Source of the DNA: Selenomonas sp. ND2010
GTDB lineage: Bacteria > Bacillota > Negativicutes > Selenomonadales > Selenomonadaceae
Reading direction: 5' to 3'
NCBI RefSeq assembly: GCF_000702005.1
Contig: NZ_JNKI01000010.1
Span: forward strand, 1 to 64,000
Length of the DNA: 64,000 nucleotides
Below the pieces are notes generated by a model. The model was not told where the DNA came from. It was given only the letters and a program-made list of their open reading frames with translations, and did not search any database. Shown here piece after piece: positions 41,024 through 49,173 of the stretch. A program made the position numbers and the translations under genes. Every line of letters begins with the position of its first letter. Position 1 is the first letter of the stretch.

Positions 41024-41572
41024 TTATTTTTTCGCAGGAAGTTCTAGCCCCTGTTCTTTGCGTGCCTGATATTCACGATCCAAGATTCCTAATATCACCA
41101 GATTTTCATATACCCCGTTGGTAAGAATCGTCTCACGAATCAAACCTTCCCGCACCATTCCTTCTGATTCATAGAGATGCAAGGCCCGTACGTTATAGTC
41201 CTTACAATCCATCCAGGCGCGGTGAAACTTCAAATCATCAAACGACCAGGCCTTCAATAATTTCATGGCTTCGTGACCATAGCCAACGCCTTTTTTCTCG
41301 ATGATAACATGGGTCCACTCGATTTCCTTCGCCTCAGTCGTGAGCCCATTAATCATCAAATATCCCACCGGACTTCCCGTCTCTCTTTCCTCAACAATGA
41401 TGTCCATAGCCGCTTTACTTTCACGAATAAGCTTTGTATGAAAATCCCGGTCAAAAGGGACAATAAACTTGAGATTCTCTGGCTCATATTCCAGTTTCAT
41501 GATATAACCAAGGTCGGATAAATCTGCCTTTCTCAATTGGAGGCGTTCTCCGACGTGCAGAATTTCTGCCAT
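41024..41572 (-). CDS. GNAT family N-acetyltransferase (RimJ/RimL-like)
   Basis: 182 residues. LQLRKADLSDLGYIMKLE is the first GNAT strand/helix. An acetyl-CoA-binding segment, VIIEKKGVGYGHEAMKLL, and NVRALHLYESEGMVREGLIR with the typical LYEkxGF-like motif are present. The family acetylates amino groups of proteins, polyamines or small molecules; the substrate here is unknown. It is divergent from mscS. No terminator separates it from deoB downstream. Confidence 0.86.
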   Translation of the reverse strand: MAEILHVGERLQLRKADLSDLGYIMKLEYEPENLKFIVPFDRDFHTKLIRESKAAMDIIVEERETGSPVGYLMINGLTTEAKEIEWTHVIIEKKGVGYGHEAMKLLKAWSFDDLKFHRAWMDCKDYNVRALHLYESEGMVREGLIRETILTNGVYENLVILGILDREYQARKEQGLELPAKK

Positions 41573-41617
41573 ACTATCGCTCCATTCCTATTTTGGTTTT
41601 TCTTTTTCCTATTATAT

Positions 41618-41645
41618 AGTATAATAATTGTATTTTCGAATTCAA
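41618..41645 (-). promoter_or_regulatory. Promoter of the GNAT gene
   Basis: The minus strand has TTGAAT (41640-41645), 16 bp, then TATACT (41618-41623), about 45 bp upstream of the ATG. A perfect 7-bp inverted repeat AGTGATT-C-AATCACT at 41645-41659 touches its upstream edge and could bind a regulator. Confidence 0.55.
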
Positions 41646-41684
41646 GTGATTCAATCACTGTCATAGGTACAAGGGGGTTTTATT

Positions 41685-42752
41685 TTGTCTACTATCGAAT
41701 GGATGTCCTGGATTGATTGGGCGCATCTTTTAGAAATGCTTATCCTGCCGGGCTGCATCCTCACCGTTGCCCTTACTGCTGGTATCACCATCAACCGCAT
41801 CATCCATCGGCGCGTTTCCCGCCATATCTCCACCGATGAGACCACCTGGCAATTCATCTTTGTCAACGCCCTCCGCGGAGTGCCAATCTCCCTCTGCCTC
41901 GTCGTCGGTCTCTATTGGATTGTCAACACCAGTCATCTAAGTGAACCACTCGTCAGGATTTTCTCCTATGTTTTGTTCACCGTTATCATTCTGTCAATCA
42001 CCCGGGTTATTGCCCGTACCGTAAATGGCATCATCGATATGCAAATCGAACGCTCTGAGCAAAAGATGCCAAAGACCACTTTGCTGAATGCCATTGTCAA
42101 CGGCATCATCTATGCGATGGGCATCCTCGTCATTCTTCAATACTATGGGATTTCCATTGCCCCCATCCTGACCGCCCTGGGCGTCGGTGGTATGGCCGTA
42201 GCCCTCTCCCTGCAGGAAACGCTGGCCAACATCTTCTCGGGTCTGCACCTGATTCTTTCCAAACAGTTGCGCATCGGCGATTACATCCGCCTGAGCAGCG
42301 GCGAAGAAGGCCGGGTCACCGATATTACCTGGCGCTTCACGACCATCGTTCCAGCTGGCGATGCCAATATGGTAGTGGTCCCGAATCAAAAAATCGCTTC
42401 CTCCAATATCACCAATTTCAGCATGCCTCGCCGCGACATCGTCATCCGCATTCCCATCGGGGTCGCTTATGACAGCGACCTCGAAAAAGTCGAGCGCGTG
42501 ACCGTCGAGGTTGCCGAAACCATTCTGGAGCAAGTCGATAAAGATGTGAAGATAAAGCCAGCCGTTCGCTTCCACACCTTTGGCGACTCGAGCATCGATT
42601 TCAATGTCATCATGCATTCGAGCCGCTTCGACCATCAATTTCTACTCAAACACGAATTTATCAAAGCCCTGACAAAACGCTATCGGGAAGAAGGAATCGA
42701 AATCCCCTATCCGATTCGCACCGTTATTCAAGCAGACCAATCGCCACAATGA
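41685..42752 (+). CDS. Small-conductance mechanosensitive channel (MscS family)
   Basis: 355 residues from a TTG start, fixed by AAGGGGG (41671-41677) 7 nt upstream. Four membrane segments (about 12-32, 60-85, 90-110, 133-165) end in the pore helix, with the glycine/alanine-rich LGVGGMAVALSLQETLANIFSG. The cytoplasmic beta domain (LRIGDYIRL, VVPNQKIASSNITNFS) and alpha/beta vestibule follow. It opens on membrane tension to release solutes during osmotic downshock. It stands alone; no terminator with a U-tract was found downstream. Confidence 0.93.
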   Translation: MSTIEWMSWIDWAHLLEMLILPGCILTVALTAGITINRIIHRRVSRHISTDETTWQFIFVNALRGVPISLCLVVGLYWIVNTSHLSEPLVRIFSYVLFTVIILSITRVIARTVNGIIDMQIERSEQKMPKTTLLNAIVNGIIYAMGILVILQYYGISIAPILTALGVGGMAVALSLQETLANIFSGLHLILSKQLRIGDYIRLSSGEEGRVTDITWRFTTIVPAGDANMVVVPNQKIASSNITNFSMPRRDIVIRIPIGVAYDSDLEKVERVTVEVAETILEQVDKDVKIKPAVRFHTFGDSSIDFNVIMHSSRFDHQFLLKHEFIKALTKRYREEGIEIPYPIRTVIQADQSPQ

Positions 42753-42757
42753 CCTCT

Positions 42758-42766
42758 TGTGGATAA
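42758..42766 (-). promoter_or_regulatory. DnaA box (perfect consensus)
   Basis: The minus strand reads TTATCCACA. A second identical 9-mer lies 151 bp downstream, and CTCGGATAA at 42885-42893 is a 7-of-9 match. All three have the same orientation, upstream of the nrd-type promoter. Confidence 0.6.
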
Positions 42767-42908
42767 CTTTTTTCTTCAAGAAAGATTATTCATCCCTTAT
42801 CTTTCTCGCGAATCGAACAACACGCAGATTTCATAGATTCCCCTGCGGTTCGTGAAGAAAATAGTCTGCATAAACTACCAAAATCTCGGATAACATACAG
42901 TTTTATTC

Positions 42909-42917
42909 TGTGGATAA
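42909..42917 (-). promoter_or_regulatory. DnaA box (perfect consensus)
   Basis: TTATCCACA on the minus strand, 45 bp upstream of the -35 of the nrd-type promoter. DnaA is known to bind upstream of nrdAB in E. coli, so a replication-linked control is plausible here. Confidence 0.62.
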
Positions 42918-42940
42918 GCCTGTGCATTATATGCCACAAA

Positions 42941-42956
42941 CAACTATATGTAGTAT
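42941..42956 (+). promoter_or_regulatory. NrdR-box-like site 1
   Basis: CAACTATATGTAGTAT matches the 16-bp NrdR palindrome (ACACWATATATWGTGT) at about 12 positions. It starts 30 bp before the second box, close to the usual three-turn spacing. Confidence 0.6.
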
Positions 42957-42961
42957 TTCTA

Positions 42962-42991
42962 TTGACTATCACACCATATATATTGTATAAT
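42962..42991 (+). promoter_or_regulatory. Promoter of the glycyl-radical module
   Basis: TTGACT (42962-42967), 18 bp, TATAAT (42986-42991). The second NrdR-like box fills the spacer, as expected for NrdR repression of ribonucleotide-reductase genes. The start codon is 82 bp downstream. The rest of 42753-43072 contains only the DnaA-like boxes and an 8-bp hairpin (AGAAAGAT/ATCTTTCT near 42780-42810) without a U-tract. Confidence 0.75.
42971..42986 (+). promoter_or_regulatory. NrdR-box-like site 2
   Basis: ACACCATATATATTGT matches the NrdR palindrome at about 14 of 16 positions and lies inside the promoter between -35 and -10. Confidence 0.68.
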
Positions 42992-43072
42992 TTTCTTGCA
43001 AGCGGAAAACGCGCTGTTTGCACCATTATTAATAAATAAGCAGGATTAAGTATAAAAGGACAGGTGGATTAC

Positions 43073-43360
43073 ATGTTAGTGAATGGCATTGACGTGACCG
43101 TAGAAGGTCTCGAAGATATTTCCGAACAGGAAATCGTGAATTATATCGACTATGTCGAGAATAAAACCAACGAAAAACTCGACACCCTCCATATTTCCGC
43201 TGCGGGTAACGACGATGTCAACATCGATTACGTTCTCCAGCCGCAGAAATTTGAACGCATCCGCCGCATCACCGGCTATCTGGTCGGCACAATCGACCGC
43301 TGGAACGATGCAAAACGCGCCGAAGAACACGACCGTGTTAAACATGGGATGCGACACTAA
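43073..43360 (+). CDS. Stand-alone glycyl-radical domain, class III ribonucleotide reductase type
   Basis: 95 residues from ATG 43073, chosen over an in-frame GTG at 43064 because AGGTGG lies 5 nt upstream of it. The C-terminal RITGYLVGTIDRWNDAKR followed by EEHDRVKHG closely resembles the C-terminal radical loop of NrdD (RVCGYLG..., then RVKH in E. coli). The candidate radical glycine is in TGYL. Residues 1-60 form an acidic domain I do not recognise. There is no cysteine, so the zinc ribbon that precedes this loop in NrdD is missing. The nrdG activase gene lies 64 bp downstream, and NrdR-like boxes precede the promoter. It may be a detached NrdD radical subunit or a spare-part domain analogous to E. 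coli YfiD. Assignment rests on motif resemblance and context. Confidence 0.7.
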   Translation: MLVNGIDVTVEGLEDISEQEIVNYIDYVENKTNEKLDTLHISAAGNDDVNIDYVLQPQKFERIRRITGYLVGTIDRWNDAKRAEEHDRVKHGMRH

Positions 43361-43373
43361 AAACACAATTGCC

Positions 43374-43403
43374 AAAAACCTTCCTCGTTGAGGAAGGTTT
43401 TTC
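43374..43403 (+). terminator. Hairpin terminator/attenuator between the glycyl-radical gene and nrdG
   Basis: AAAAACCTTCCTC pairs with GAGGAAGGTTTTT around GTT. A U-tract follows directly, then the nrdG ribosome site (AAGGAAG). It may limit nrdG relative to the radical domain, which makes sense for a catalytic activase. Confidence 0.85.
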
Positions 43404-43424
43404 TATGAAAGGAAGTCTACATCC

Positions 43425-43928
43425 ATGAAACTCAGAATCGCCGGCATTGTTGACGACTCCGTTGTCGACGGCGAGGGCATGCGGCTCACCGTATTCACCC
43501 AGGGATGCCCTCACCACTGCCCTGGCTGCCATAACCCCGACACCCACGATTTTCAAGGTGGCCGGGAAACCACGCCCGAGGCCATCATCGCCGAAATCGA
43601 CAAAAACCCCCTTCTTTCTGGCGTAACTTTCAGCGGTGGAGAACCCTTCATGCAGCCCGCTCCACTCACACGACTTGCCAAGGACGTCCATGCCCGCGGC
43701 CTGGACGTCTGGAGCTACAGCGGCTACACCCTCGAAGAACTCATGGCCCGTCACAATCCTGCCATCAACGCCCTGCTCGAAGAAATCGATGTACTGGTAG
43801 ACGGAAAATACCTGGAGGAACAACGCGATCTCACCCTGAGCTTCCGCGGCAGCCGCAATCAACGCATCATCGACCTGAATGCCTGGCGCAAGACAGGCAA
43901 AATAAAACTTCTATATGCAAACGAATAA
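43425..43928 (+). CDS. nrdG: Anaerobic ribonucleotide reductase activating protein (radical SAM)
   Basis: 167 residues. The radical-SAM cluster motif CPHHCPGC (Cys28, Cys32, Cys35) is followed by the SAM-binding FSGGEPFMQ, and GEGMRLTVFTQG and DVLVDGKY are NrdG signatures. NrdG uses a reduced 4Fe-4S cluster and SAM to create the glycyl radical on NrdD. Here the only adjacent target is the 95-residue glycyl-radical protein; no nrdD is in the window. ATG follows AAGGAAG. Confidence 0.92.
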   Translation: MKLRIAGIVDDSVVDGEGMRLTVFTQGCPHHCPGCHNPDTHDFQGGRETTPEAIIAEIDKNPLLSGVTFSGGEPFMQPAPLTRLAKDVHARGLDVWSYSGYTLEELMARHNPAINALLEEIDVLVDGKYLEEQRDLTLSFRGSRNQRIIDLNAWRKTGKIKLLYANE

Positions 43929-43979
43929 AAGTCACGGATAATGAATAGACGTAACCGCCATCATTATCCGTGACTTTTT
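43927..43979. terminator. Bidirectional terminator between nrdG and a universal stress gene
   Basis: A 17-bp stem (AAGTCACGGATAATGA with TCATTATCCGTGACTT) is flanked by A-runs and T-runs, so it can stop transcripts from both convergent sides. Confidence 0.93.
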
Positions 43980-44004
43980 GTATGGAAATGTACGACAAGG
44001 AATC

Positions 44005-44421
44005 TTATTTTACGACCAGTACCGGGCACTTCGACTGCTCTACGATATACTGGCTGACACTGCCCAGAAGAACTCCTTTGACAACGCCCAGGCCGCGGCT
44101 GCCCATGACAATGAGGTCCATATCATTGCTGGCGGCAAAGTCGAGAATAACTACTGCAGGAGAGCCCGTCTCCGAGAAAGCTTCTTTTTCCACATCGGAC
44201 GGTACCATCTGCATCGCGCGGTCCAAAATGACATTGCCAGCTTTTGTTACTGCTTCCAAGATTGCATCGGACAAGCAGGCATTGATTGCCAACTGATTGA
44301 TGTTTGCTACATACAAAAAGTTAAGTTTTGCCTCGCAAGCTTCCGCTAAAGCAATTGCCTGAGCAACCGCACGATCCGAACCTTCCGATCCATCTACTGG
44401 TACAAGGATATTCTTCATCAT
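44005..44421 (-). CDS. Universal stress protein (UspA family), ATP-binding type
   Basis: 138 residues from ATG 44421, since AAGGGGG lies 8 nt upstream; longer in-frame starts run into the neighbouring gene. KNILVPVDGSEGSDRAVAQA is the first UspA strand. GSRGLGVVKGVLLGSVSQ fits the G-2x-G-9x-G(S/T) ATP motif. The family aids survival under stress. It follows a paralogue by 31 bp, so the two are probably co-transcribed. Confidence 0.92.
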   Translation of the reverse strand: MMKNILVPVDGSEGSDRAVAQAIALAEACEAKLNFLYVANINQLAINACLSDAILEAVTKAGNVILDRAMQMVPSDVEKEAFSETGSPAVVILDFAASNDMDLIVMGSRGLGVVKGVLLGSVSQYIVEQSKCPVLVVK

Positions 44422-44452
44422 AATATTTACCCCCTTGATAAAATGGCTTCCA

Positions 44453-44884
44453 TTATCTGGCCACTGCCACAGAAACCTCTGCCCGTTCAACGATTTCCTG
44501 ACTAACACTTCCGAGCAAAAGTCCCTTCATAAAACCAAGGCCACGACAGCCGACCACGATAAGTCCTGTCTGCTTTTCCTGCGCAAAACGCAAAATCTCA
44601 TCAGCGGGAATTCCCGTACGACGATGATACTCTGCCGTAACCGAAGGCGGAACATGCTTCCTCGCTCGTTCCAACGCTTCCTTCTCCATTACCTCGACAG
44701 AGCCGGCTATCGTCTCCGGCAGCCAGGACTCTTCTTCTGCATCCGTATCCTTATCAAAATAAGAAACATGCAGAATATCGAGCACTGCCCCTGTAGGTTC
44801 CGCCAATGACGCGGCGAACTCTACAGCCCGCTCAGCCCCGTCTGACGCATCAACAGGAACAAGGATACGGGTAAGTTTCTTCAT
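44453..44884 (-). CDS. Universal stress protein (UspA family), paralogue
   Basis: 143 residues from ATG 44884, placed by GGAGGA 7 nt upstream. TRILVPVDASDGAERAVEFA and GCRGLGFMKGLLLGSVSQ show the same ATP-binding layout as its neighbour. An acidic insert lies at about 47-57 (DKDTDAEEES). The pair probably arose by tandem duplication; function is general stress tolerance by family. Confidence 0.92.
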   Translation of the reverse strand: MKKLTRILVPVDASDGAERAVEFAASLAEPTGAVLDILHVSYFDKDTDAEEESWLPETIAGSVEVMEKEALERARKHVPPSVTAEYHRRTGIPADEILRFAQEKQTGLIVVGCRGLGFMKGLLLGSVSQEIVERAEVSVAVAR

Positions 44885-44989
44885 CTGGATTCCTCCCCCG
44901 TGAGTCTTATATTGTATAGTTCGCTTAATTTCCACAAAATTCCTCTAATTTTTATAAAACTAGCGAAATTTTTCTAGCCGAAAATCACG

Positions 44990-45019
44990 TTGACAATAAT
45001 TGTAAAAAGATGATAAACT
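44990..45019 (+). promoter_or_regulatory. Promoter of ilvA
   Basis: TTGACA (44990-44995), 18 bp, then TAAACT (45014-45019), with TGA before the -10 (extended element). About 100 nt of AT-rich leader follows; no T-box or leader peptide was recognised. Confidence 0.62.
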
Positions 45020-45121
45020 TTATTAAACATTTATGGACGTTTTTCCGATATTATATCACCATTAATGTAAATCCATTCTTAATTTTCAATATAACTGTTT
45101 TTATATCAAGGAGGCCTTTTC

Positions 45122-46372
45122 ATGCCGAAAAAAGAAACCGCAGCTCCATCCAATCAGGAGATCGTTGCCGCTACCACTATTTCCGGCGTCTATCAAGCAG
45201 CCCGTCAGCTTGAAGGTGTCGTCAAGAAAACACCGCTGATTCCCAGCGATTTTTTCTCGGAATTATCCGGCAATCAGGTATATCTCAAACCAGAAAATCT
45301 CCAGCATACTGGTGCTTTCAAGCTGCGTGGCGCCTATAATAAAATAAGCCAACTGACAGAAAGTGAGCGCGCCAAGGGTGTCATCACGGCCTCTGCCGGC
45401 AACCATGCGCAAGGCGTTGCCTATGCGGCACAAAAACTCGGTGTTAAAGCCGTCATCTGTATGCCAGCGACCACCCCAATCCTTAAGGTTGAAGGCACGA
45501 AAGCGTTAGGAGCAGAAGTTGTTCTTCACGGGGATGGTTTTGACGATGCCTATGCCTACAGTCTAGAATTGCAAAAAAAATACGGCTATGTCTACATTCA
45601 CCCCTTCAACGATTTACAAGTTCTCCTCGGGCAGGGCACTACTGCTCTTGAAATCATCGATGCCTGCAAGGATATCGATGCGATTCTCGTACCGATTGGC
45701 GGTGGTGGTTTTGCTTCCGGCGTTGCCTTGGCTACGAAACTCGTCAATCCCGACATCAAAGTCATCGGTGTTGAGCCAGAAAATGCAGCCTGCATGAAAG
45801 CAGCTCTCGATAACGATAAAATCCTTACGTTAGACAGCGCTGATACCGTAGCCGATGGCTGTGCCGTAAAAACCGCCGGCACCCTTACCTTTGAATTCTG
45901 CAAGAAATATCTTGACGAAATCATCACGGTTTCAGAAATGGAAATCATGGGCGCCCTGCTGGCCCTCATCGAAAAACACAAACTCATTGCCGAAGGTGCC
46001 GGTGTTCTTTCGCTGGCAGCACTGACCAAACTTCCATTCAAAGGGAAGAAAGTCGCCGCTATCGTCAGTGGCGGCAACATTGATATCTCCATGATTTCCG
46101 CATTGATTGAAAAAGCCCTGATTGCCCGCAGCCGTGTATTCTGTTTTGCGGTTCCACTGCCGGATAAACCAGGACAGCTTCTCAACGTTTCCCGCATTCT
46201 GGCCGAGGAAAACGCCAACGTCATCGAGCTCAATCACAACCAGGCCAAAGTCACCGACAGCTTCAAAAAAGTCGTTTTGGAAGTCACGGTAGAAACCCAT
46301 AACGAGGAACACGTCAATCGCATCATCGGCGCCCTGAACAAGAATGGCTACGAAGTAGATCGCCTCTATTGA
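45122..46372 (+). CDS. ilvA: Threonine ammonia-lyase with C-terminal ACT domain
   Basis: 416 residues. The fold-type II PLP domain (about 15-325) has Lys67 in HTGAFKLRGA and the glycine loop PIGGGGFASG. A single ACT domain (about 335-415) suggests feedback control. It deaminates threonine to 2-oxobutyrate for isoleucine synthesis or for fermentation; short one-ACT enzymes occur in both roles. It stands alone with its own promoter and terminator. AAGGAGG precedes the ATG. Confidence 0.93.
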   Translation: MPKKETAAPSNQEIVAATTISGVYQAARQLEGVVKKTPLIPSDFFSELSGNQVYLKPENLQHTGAFKLRGAYNKISQLTESERAKGVITASAGNHAQGVAYAAQKLGVKAVICMPATTPILKVEGTKALGAEVVLHGDGFDDAYAYSLELQKKYGYVYIHPFNDLQVLLGQGTTALEIIDACKDIDAILVPIGGGGFASGVALATKLVNPDIKVIGVEPENAACMKAALDNDKILTLDSADTVADGCAVKTAGTLTFEFCKKYLDEIITVSEMEIMGALLALIEKHKLIAEGAGVLSLAALTKLPFKGKKVAAIVSGGNIDISMISALIEKALIARSRVFCFAVPLPDKPGQLLNVSRILAEENANVIELNHNQAKVTDSFKKVVLEVTVETHNEEHVNRIIGALNKNGYEVDRLY

Positions 46373-46391
46373 TAGTATTCGTACAGCATTT

Positions 46392-46420
46392 GAACCCGGT
46401 TTTCTCCGGGTTCTTTTTCT
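46392..46420 (+). terminator. Terminator of ilvA
   Basis: GAACCCGG pairs with CCGGGTTC around TTTTCT, followed by TTTTTCTTT. Confidence 0.92.
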
Positions 46421-46480
46421 TTCCCTCCCACTGTATTGTTATTCACAGTTTTCTAAAAATAGGACCTTTTATCTTTCGCA

Positions 46481-46509
46481 TTGACTTTTTTAGTACCTAC
46501 TTATATAAT
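46481..46509 (+). promoter_or_regulatory. Promoter of lctP
   Basis: TTGACT (46481-46486), exactly 17 bp, TATAAT (46504-46509). It lies about 70 bp before the start codon. Confidence 0.82.
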
Positions 46510-46581
46510 GAAGTATCTTATTTATATATTATTAATATTTTTTTACGATGATCTGTCATCAAAAGAAAGGAATGAACTCAT

Positions 46582-48117
46582 TTGGTTCTACTCGCACTGT
46601 CCCCAATTCTTTGGTTGGTCGTTGCGCTGAGCATCCTTCATATGCCCGGTCACAAGGCCTGCCTCCTGGCCCTCCTCATCTCGATTGTCGTCGGCATGGG
46701 GCTCTATGATATGACCGCTGTGCACGCTTTCCAGGCTTTCCTCGAAGGTGTTGCCCTGGCTTGCTGGCCAATCCTTTTGGTCATCATCGCCGCAATCTTT
46801 ACGTACAATCTTTCCCTTCACACCAAAGGCATGGACGTCATCAAGAAAATGCTCACTTCGGTCAGCCATGACCGCCGCGTGCTGATTCTCTTGATTGGCT
46901 GGGGTTTCGGTGGATTCCTCGAGGGTATGGCTGGCTTTGGTACGGCCATTGCGATACCGGCAGGTATGCTTGCCGGCATCGGCATCAACCCCATTATGGC
47001 TGCCTCGGTCTGCCTGATTGCCAATTCCGTGCCGACTGCTTATGGCTCCATCGGTATTCCTCTCGTCACGCTGGGCAGCGTTACGGGCAATGACCCAACC
47101 ACGCTTGCTACCTACACTTGCCTGCAGCTTGCTCCGCTGACGATTCTCTGCCCGACCCTTATGACCATCGTTGCTGGCGGCGGAAAGCTCAAGGCGCTGA
47201 AAGGCATGTCCATCATGTGCATTGCAGCAGCTCTTGGCTTCCTTATCCCCGAGCTGATTGTCGCTTACTTCATGGGCCCAGAACTGGCTGTTGTTGCCGG
47301 CGCTATTGGTGCCATGGGCGCCATTGTCGGCTGCGCCAAACTGTTCCCGGTAAACGACCCGGAATATGCTATGCCTGCTCATGATGACGAAGAGCCTGTT
47401 ACTGCTGCTGGCGGTCTCAAGGCTTGGCTGCCGTTCATCTTGATTTTCGTATTCCTGCTGGCTACGTCAAAACTCGTTCCGGCACTTCATGATCCGCTTA
47501 ACCTCATCAAGACTTCGGTCCTCATCTACGATGGCGAAGGCGGTGCACCGTATACCTTTACCTGGGTTGCTACGCCAGGTATTCTGATTCTCCTGGCGGC
47601 TTTCATTGGTGGCAGCGTACAGGGTGCTGCTTTGGGCGAGATGCTTCGCGTTCTCAAGCAGACTGTCATCAATCTGCGTTTCACGATTGTTACCATCATC
47701 GCGGTCATCGCTACGGCAAAAGTCATGGGCTATGCCGGCATGACCCATGAAATCGCGGAAACTGCTGTTGCTGCCACGGGTACTGCTTATCCGTGCATTG
47801 CAGCTTTCATTGGCTCCATCGGTACATTCATCACCGGTTCTGCCACCTCCAGCTGCGTGCTGTTTGGTAAACTGCAGACCGACTCCGCCCTGGCAATCGG
47901 TGCAACGCCAGCTGCACAGGCTTGGATCGCCGCTGCTAATGCTACGGGTGCCTGCGCTGGCAAAATGGTATCTCCACAGAGTATCGCCATCGCAGTTGCT
48001 TCGATTGGCGTTACCGGTGTTGATGGCCAGCTGCTGAAGTTCGCAGTTAAATACTATGTGCCGTTCGTCATCGTCATGGGCCTCATCGTTTACTTCGGCC
48101 AGAGTGTCGTAGGCTAA
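46582..48117 (+). CDS. lctP: L-lactate permease (LctP family)
   Basis: 511 residues with about 13 membrane segments. Family motifs GFGGFLEGMAGFGTAIAIPA and NSVPTAYGSIGIPL are present, with ATSSCVLFGKLQ and ATGACAGKMVSPQS near the C-terminus. The start is TTG (MVLLALSPILW); AAAGGAA lies about 10 nt upstream, and a nearby ATG (46572) is out of frame. It moves lactate with protons across the inner membrane. Selenomonads use or excrete lactate, so direction is uncertain. Confidence 0.93.
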   Translation: MVLLALSPILWLVVALSILHMPGHKACLLALLISIVVGMGLYDMTAVHAFQAFLEGVALACWPILLVIIAAIFTYNLSLHTKGMDVIKKMLTSVSHDRRVLILLIGWGFGGFLEGMAGFGTAIAIPAGMLAGIGINPIMAASVCLIANSVPTAYGSIGIPLVTLGSVTGNDPTTLATYTCLQLAPLTILCPTLMTIVAGGGKLKALKGMSIMCIAAALGFLIPELIVAYFMGPELAVVAGAIGAMGAIVGCAKLFPVNDPEYAMPAHDDEEPVTAAGGLKAWLPFILIFVFLLATSKLVPALHDPLNLIKTSVLIYDGEGGAPYTFTWVATPGILILLAAFIGGSVQGAALGEMLRVLKQTVINLRFTIVTIIAVIATAKVMGYAGMTHEIAETAVAATGTAYPCIAAFIGSIGTFITGSATSSCVLFGKLQTDSALAIGATPAAQAWIAAANATGACAGKMVSPQSIAIAVASIGVTGVDGQLLKFAVKYYVPFVIVMGLIVYFGQSVVG

Positions 48118-48150
48118 GCGAATCAAAACATTATCTTGCTAACCACTTTT

Positions 48151-48184
48151 AAAAGCGGCTGTCGATTCCGGCAGCCGCTTTTTG
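48151..48184 (+). terminator. Terminator of lctP
   Basis: GCGGCTG (48155-48161) pairs with CAGCCGC (48172-48178), then TTTTT. Confidence 0.92.
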
Positions 48185-48222
48185 CTTGCGTGGCTTAGAT
48201 ATATGTCTTCCTTCGCGTTATA

Positions 48223-48231
48223 TGCTATACT
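48223..48231 (+). promoter_or_regulatory. Extended -10 promoter of murQ
   Basis: TGC-TATACT, about 30 bp before the murQ start. No good -35 is visible, as is common with extended -10 promoters. Confidence 0.5.
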
Positions 48232-48261
48232 AAGGATAAACAATGCCAAAAGGAGAACATA

Positions 48262-49173
48262 ATGATTTCATTAAATAAACTTACGACGGAACGTCGTAAT
48301 CCCCATACCTCCCATATCGATGAACTCAGTACCATAGAGATGGTAACCGCCATCAATCGCGAAGACCAGCAAGTTCCACGGGCTGTAGAACAAGTATTGC
48401 CACAAATAGCTCAGGCAATTGACCTCATCACAGAAAAACTGAAAAAAGGGGGCCGGCTCTTTTATATCGGTGCTGGTACTTCCGGCCGTCTTGGCATTCT
48501 CGATGCTGTCGAATGTCCGCCCACTTACGGAACAGCACCAGAATTAGTCCAGGGACTTATCGCTGGCGGAACCCCAGCGATCTTCAAGGCACAGGAAGGC
48601 GCCGAAGACAATCCCACCCTCGCCGGTGAAGATTTGAAAGCCGTCGGCTTTTCCGCTGACGATGTATTGGTCGGCATTGCAGCCTCTGGCCGTACGCCTT
48701 ATGTAATTGGCGGCATCGAATACGCAAAAAAGAAGCAGGCACCGACTATTGCGTTATCCTGCAGCGAAAACTCCCAGATCGCGGGACTTGCCGACATTGC
48801 CATTACCCCCATAACAGGTCCCGAAGCAGTTACCGGCAGTACCCGCATGAAGGCCGGCACTGCGCAAAAGCTGGTACTTAATATGCTTTCCACCGGCACC
48901 ATGATAAAATTAGGCAAAGTCTACGGAAATCTCATGGTCGATGTAAAGACATCCAATTTAAAACTCGAGGAACGGGCGCGCCGCATCGTCATGGAGGCGA
49001 CAGACTGCAGCCGCGATGAAGCAATTGCAGCACTCACCAAAGCCGAAGGACGTGCCAAACTTGCGATTCTGTTGCAGCTTACAGGCTGCAGTGCCGAGGA
49101 AGGACGCCAGCTGCTTATCAAGGCAGAAGGTAAACTCGGCAACGCTTTACAGGAAATGGAGATACGCGCATGA
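48262..49173 (+). CDS. murQ: N-acetylmuramic acid 6-phosphate etherase
   Basis: 303 residues. The SIS domain has [25 protein letters not shown], containing the family's catalytic and phosphate-binding residues, and a second motif, [21 protein letters not shown]-terminal helical domain (about 250-300) completes it. It removes D-lactate from MurNAc-6-phosphate to give GlcNAc-6-phosphate. AAAAGGAG precedes the ATG. The stop overlaps murP (ATGA), and mupG follows, so this is a muropeptide-sugar recovery operon. Confidence 0.96.
   Translation: MISLNKLTTERRNPHTSHIDELSTIEMVTAINREDQQVPRAVEQVLPQIAQAIDLITEKLKKGGRLFYIGAGTSGRLGILDAVECPPTYGTAPELVQGLIAGGTPAIFKAQEGAEDNPTLAGEDLKAVGFSADDVLVGIAASGRTPYVIGGIEYAKKKQAPTIALSCSENSQIAGLADIAITPITGPEAVTGSTRMKAGTAQKLVLNMLSTGTMIKLGKVYGNLMVDVKTSNLKLEERARRIVMEATDCSRDEAIAALTKAEGRAKLAILLQLTGCSAEEGRQLLIKAEGKLGNALQEMEIRA

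Noticed and set aside
41645..41659. Perfect AGTGATT-C-AATCACT inverted repeat before mscS considered as an operator of known type
   Set aside because: No second copy was noticed and no regulator is adjacent; reported only as part of the GNAT promoter note.
42780..42810. Hairpin AGAAAGAT/ATCTTTCT after mscS considered as terminator
   Set aside because: No U-tract follows the stem; it may be chance.
43338..43862. 174-codon minus-strand frame opposite nrdG
   Set aside because: nrdG has cluster cysteines and a ribosome site; the antisense frame has no recognisable motif.
45020..45121. T-box or leader-peptide attenuator before ilvA
   Set aside because: No specifier loop, T-box sequence, or leader with isoleucine/threonine codons and a terminator was seen.
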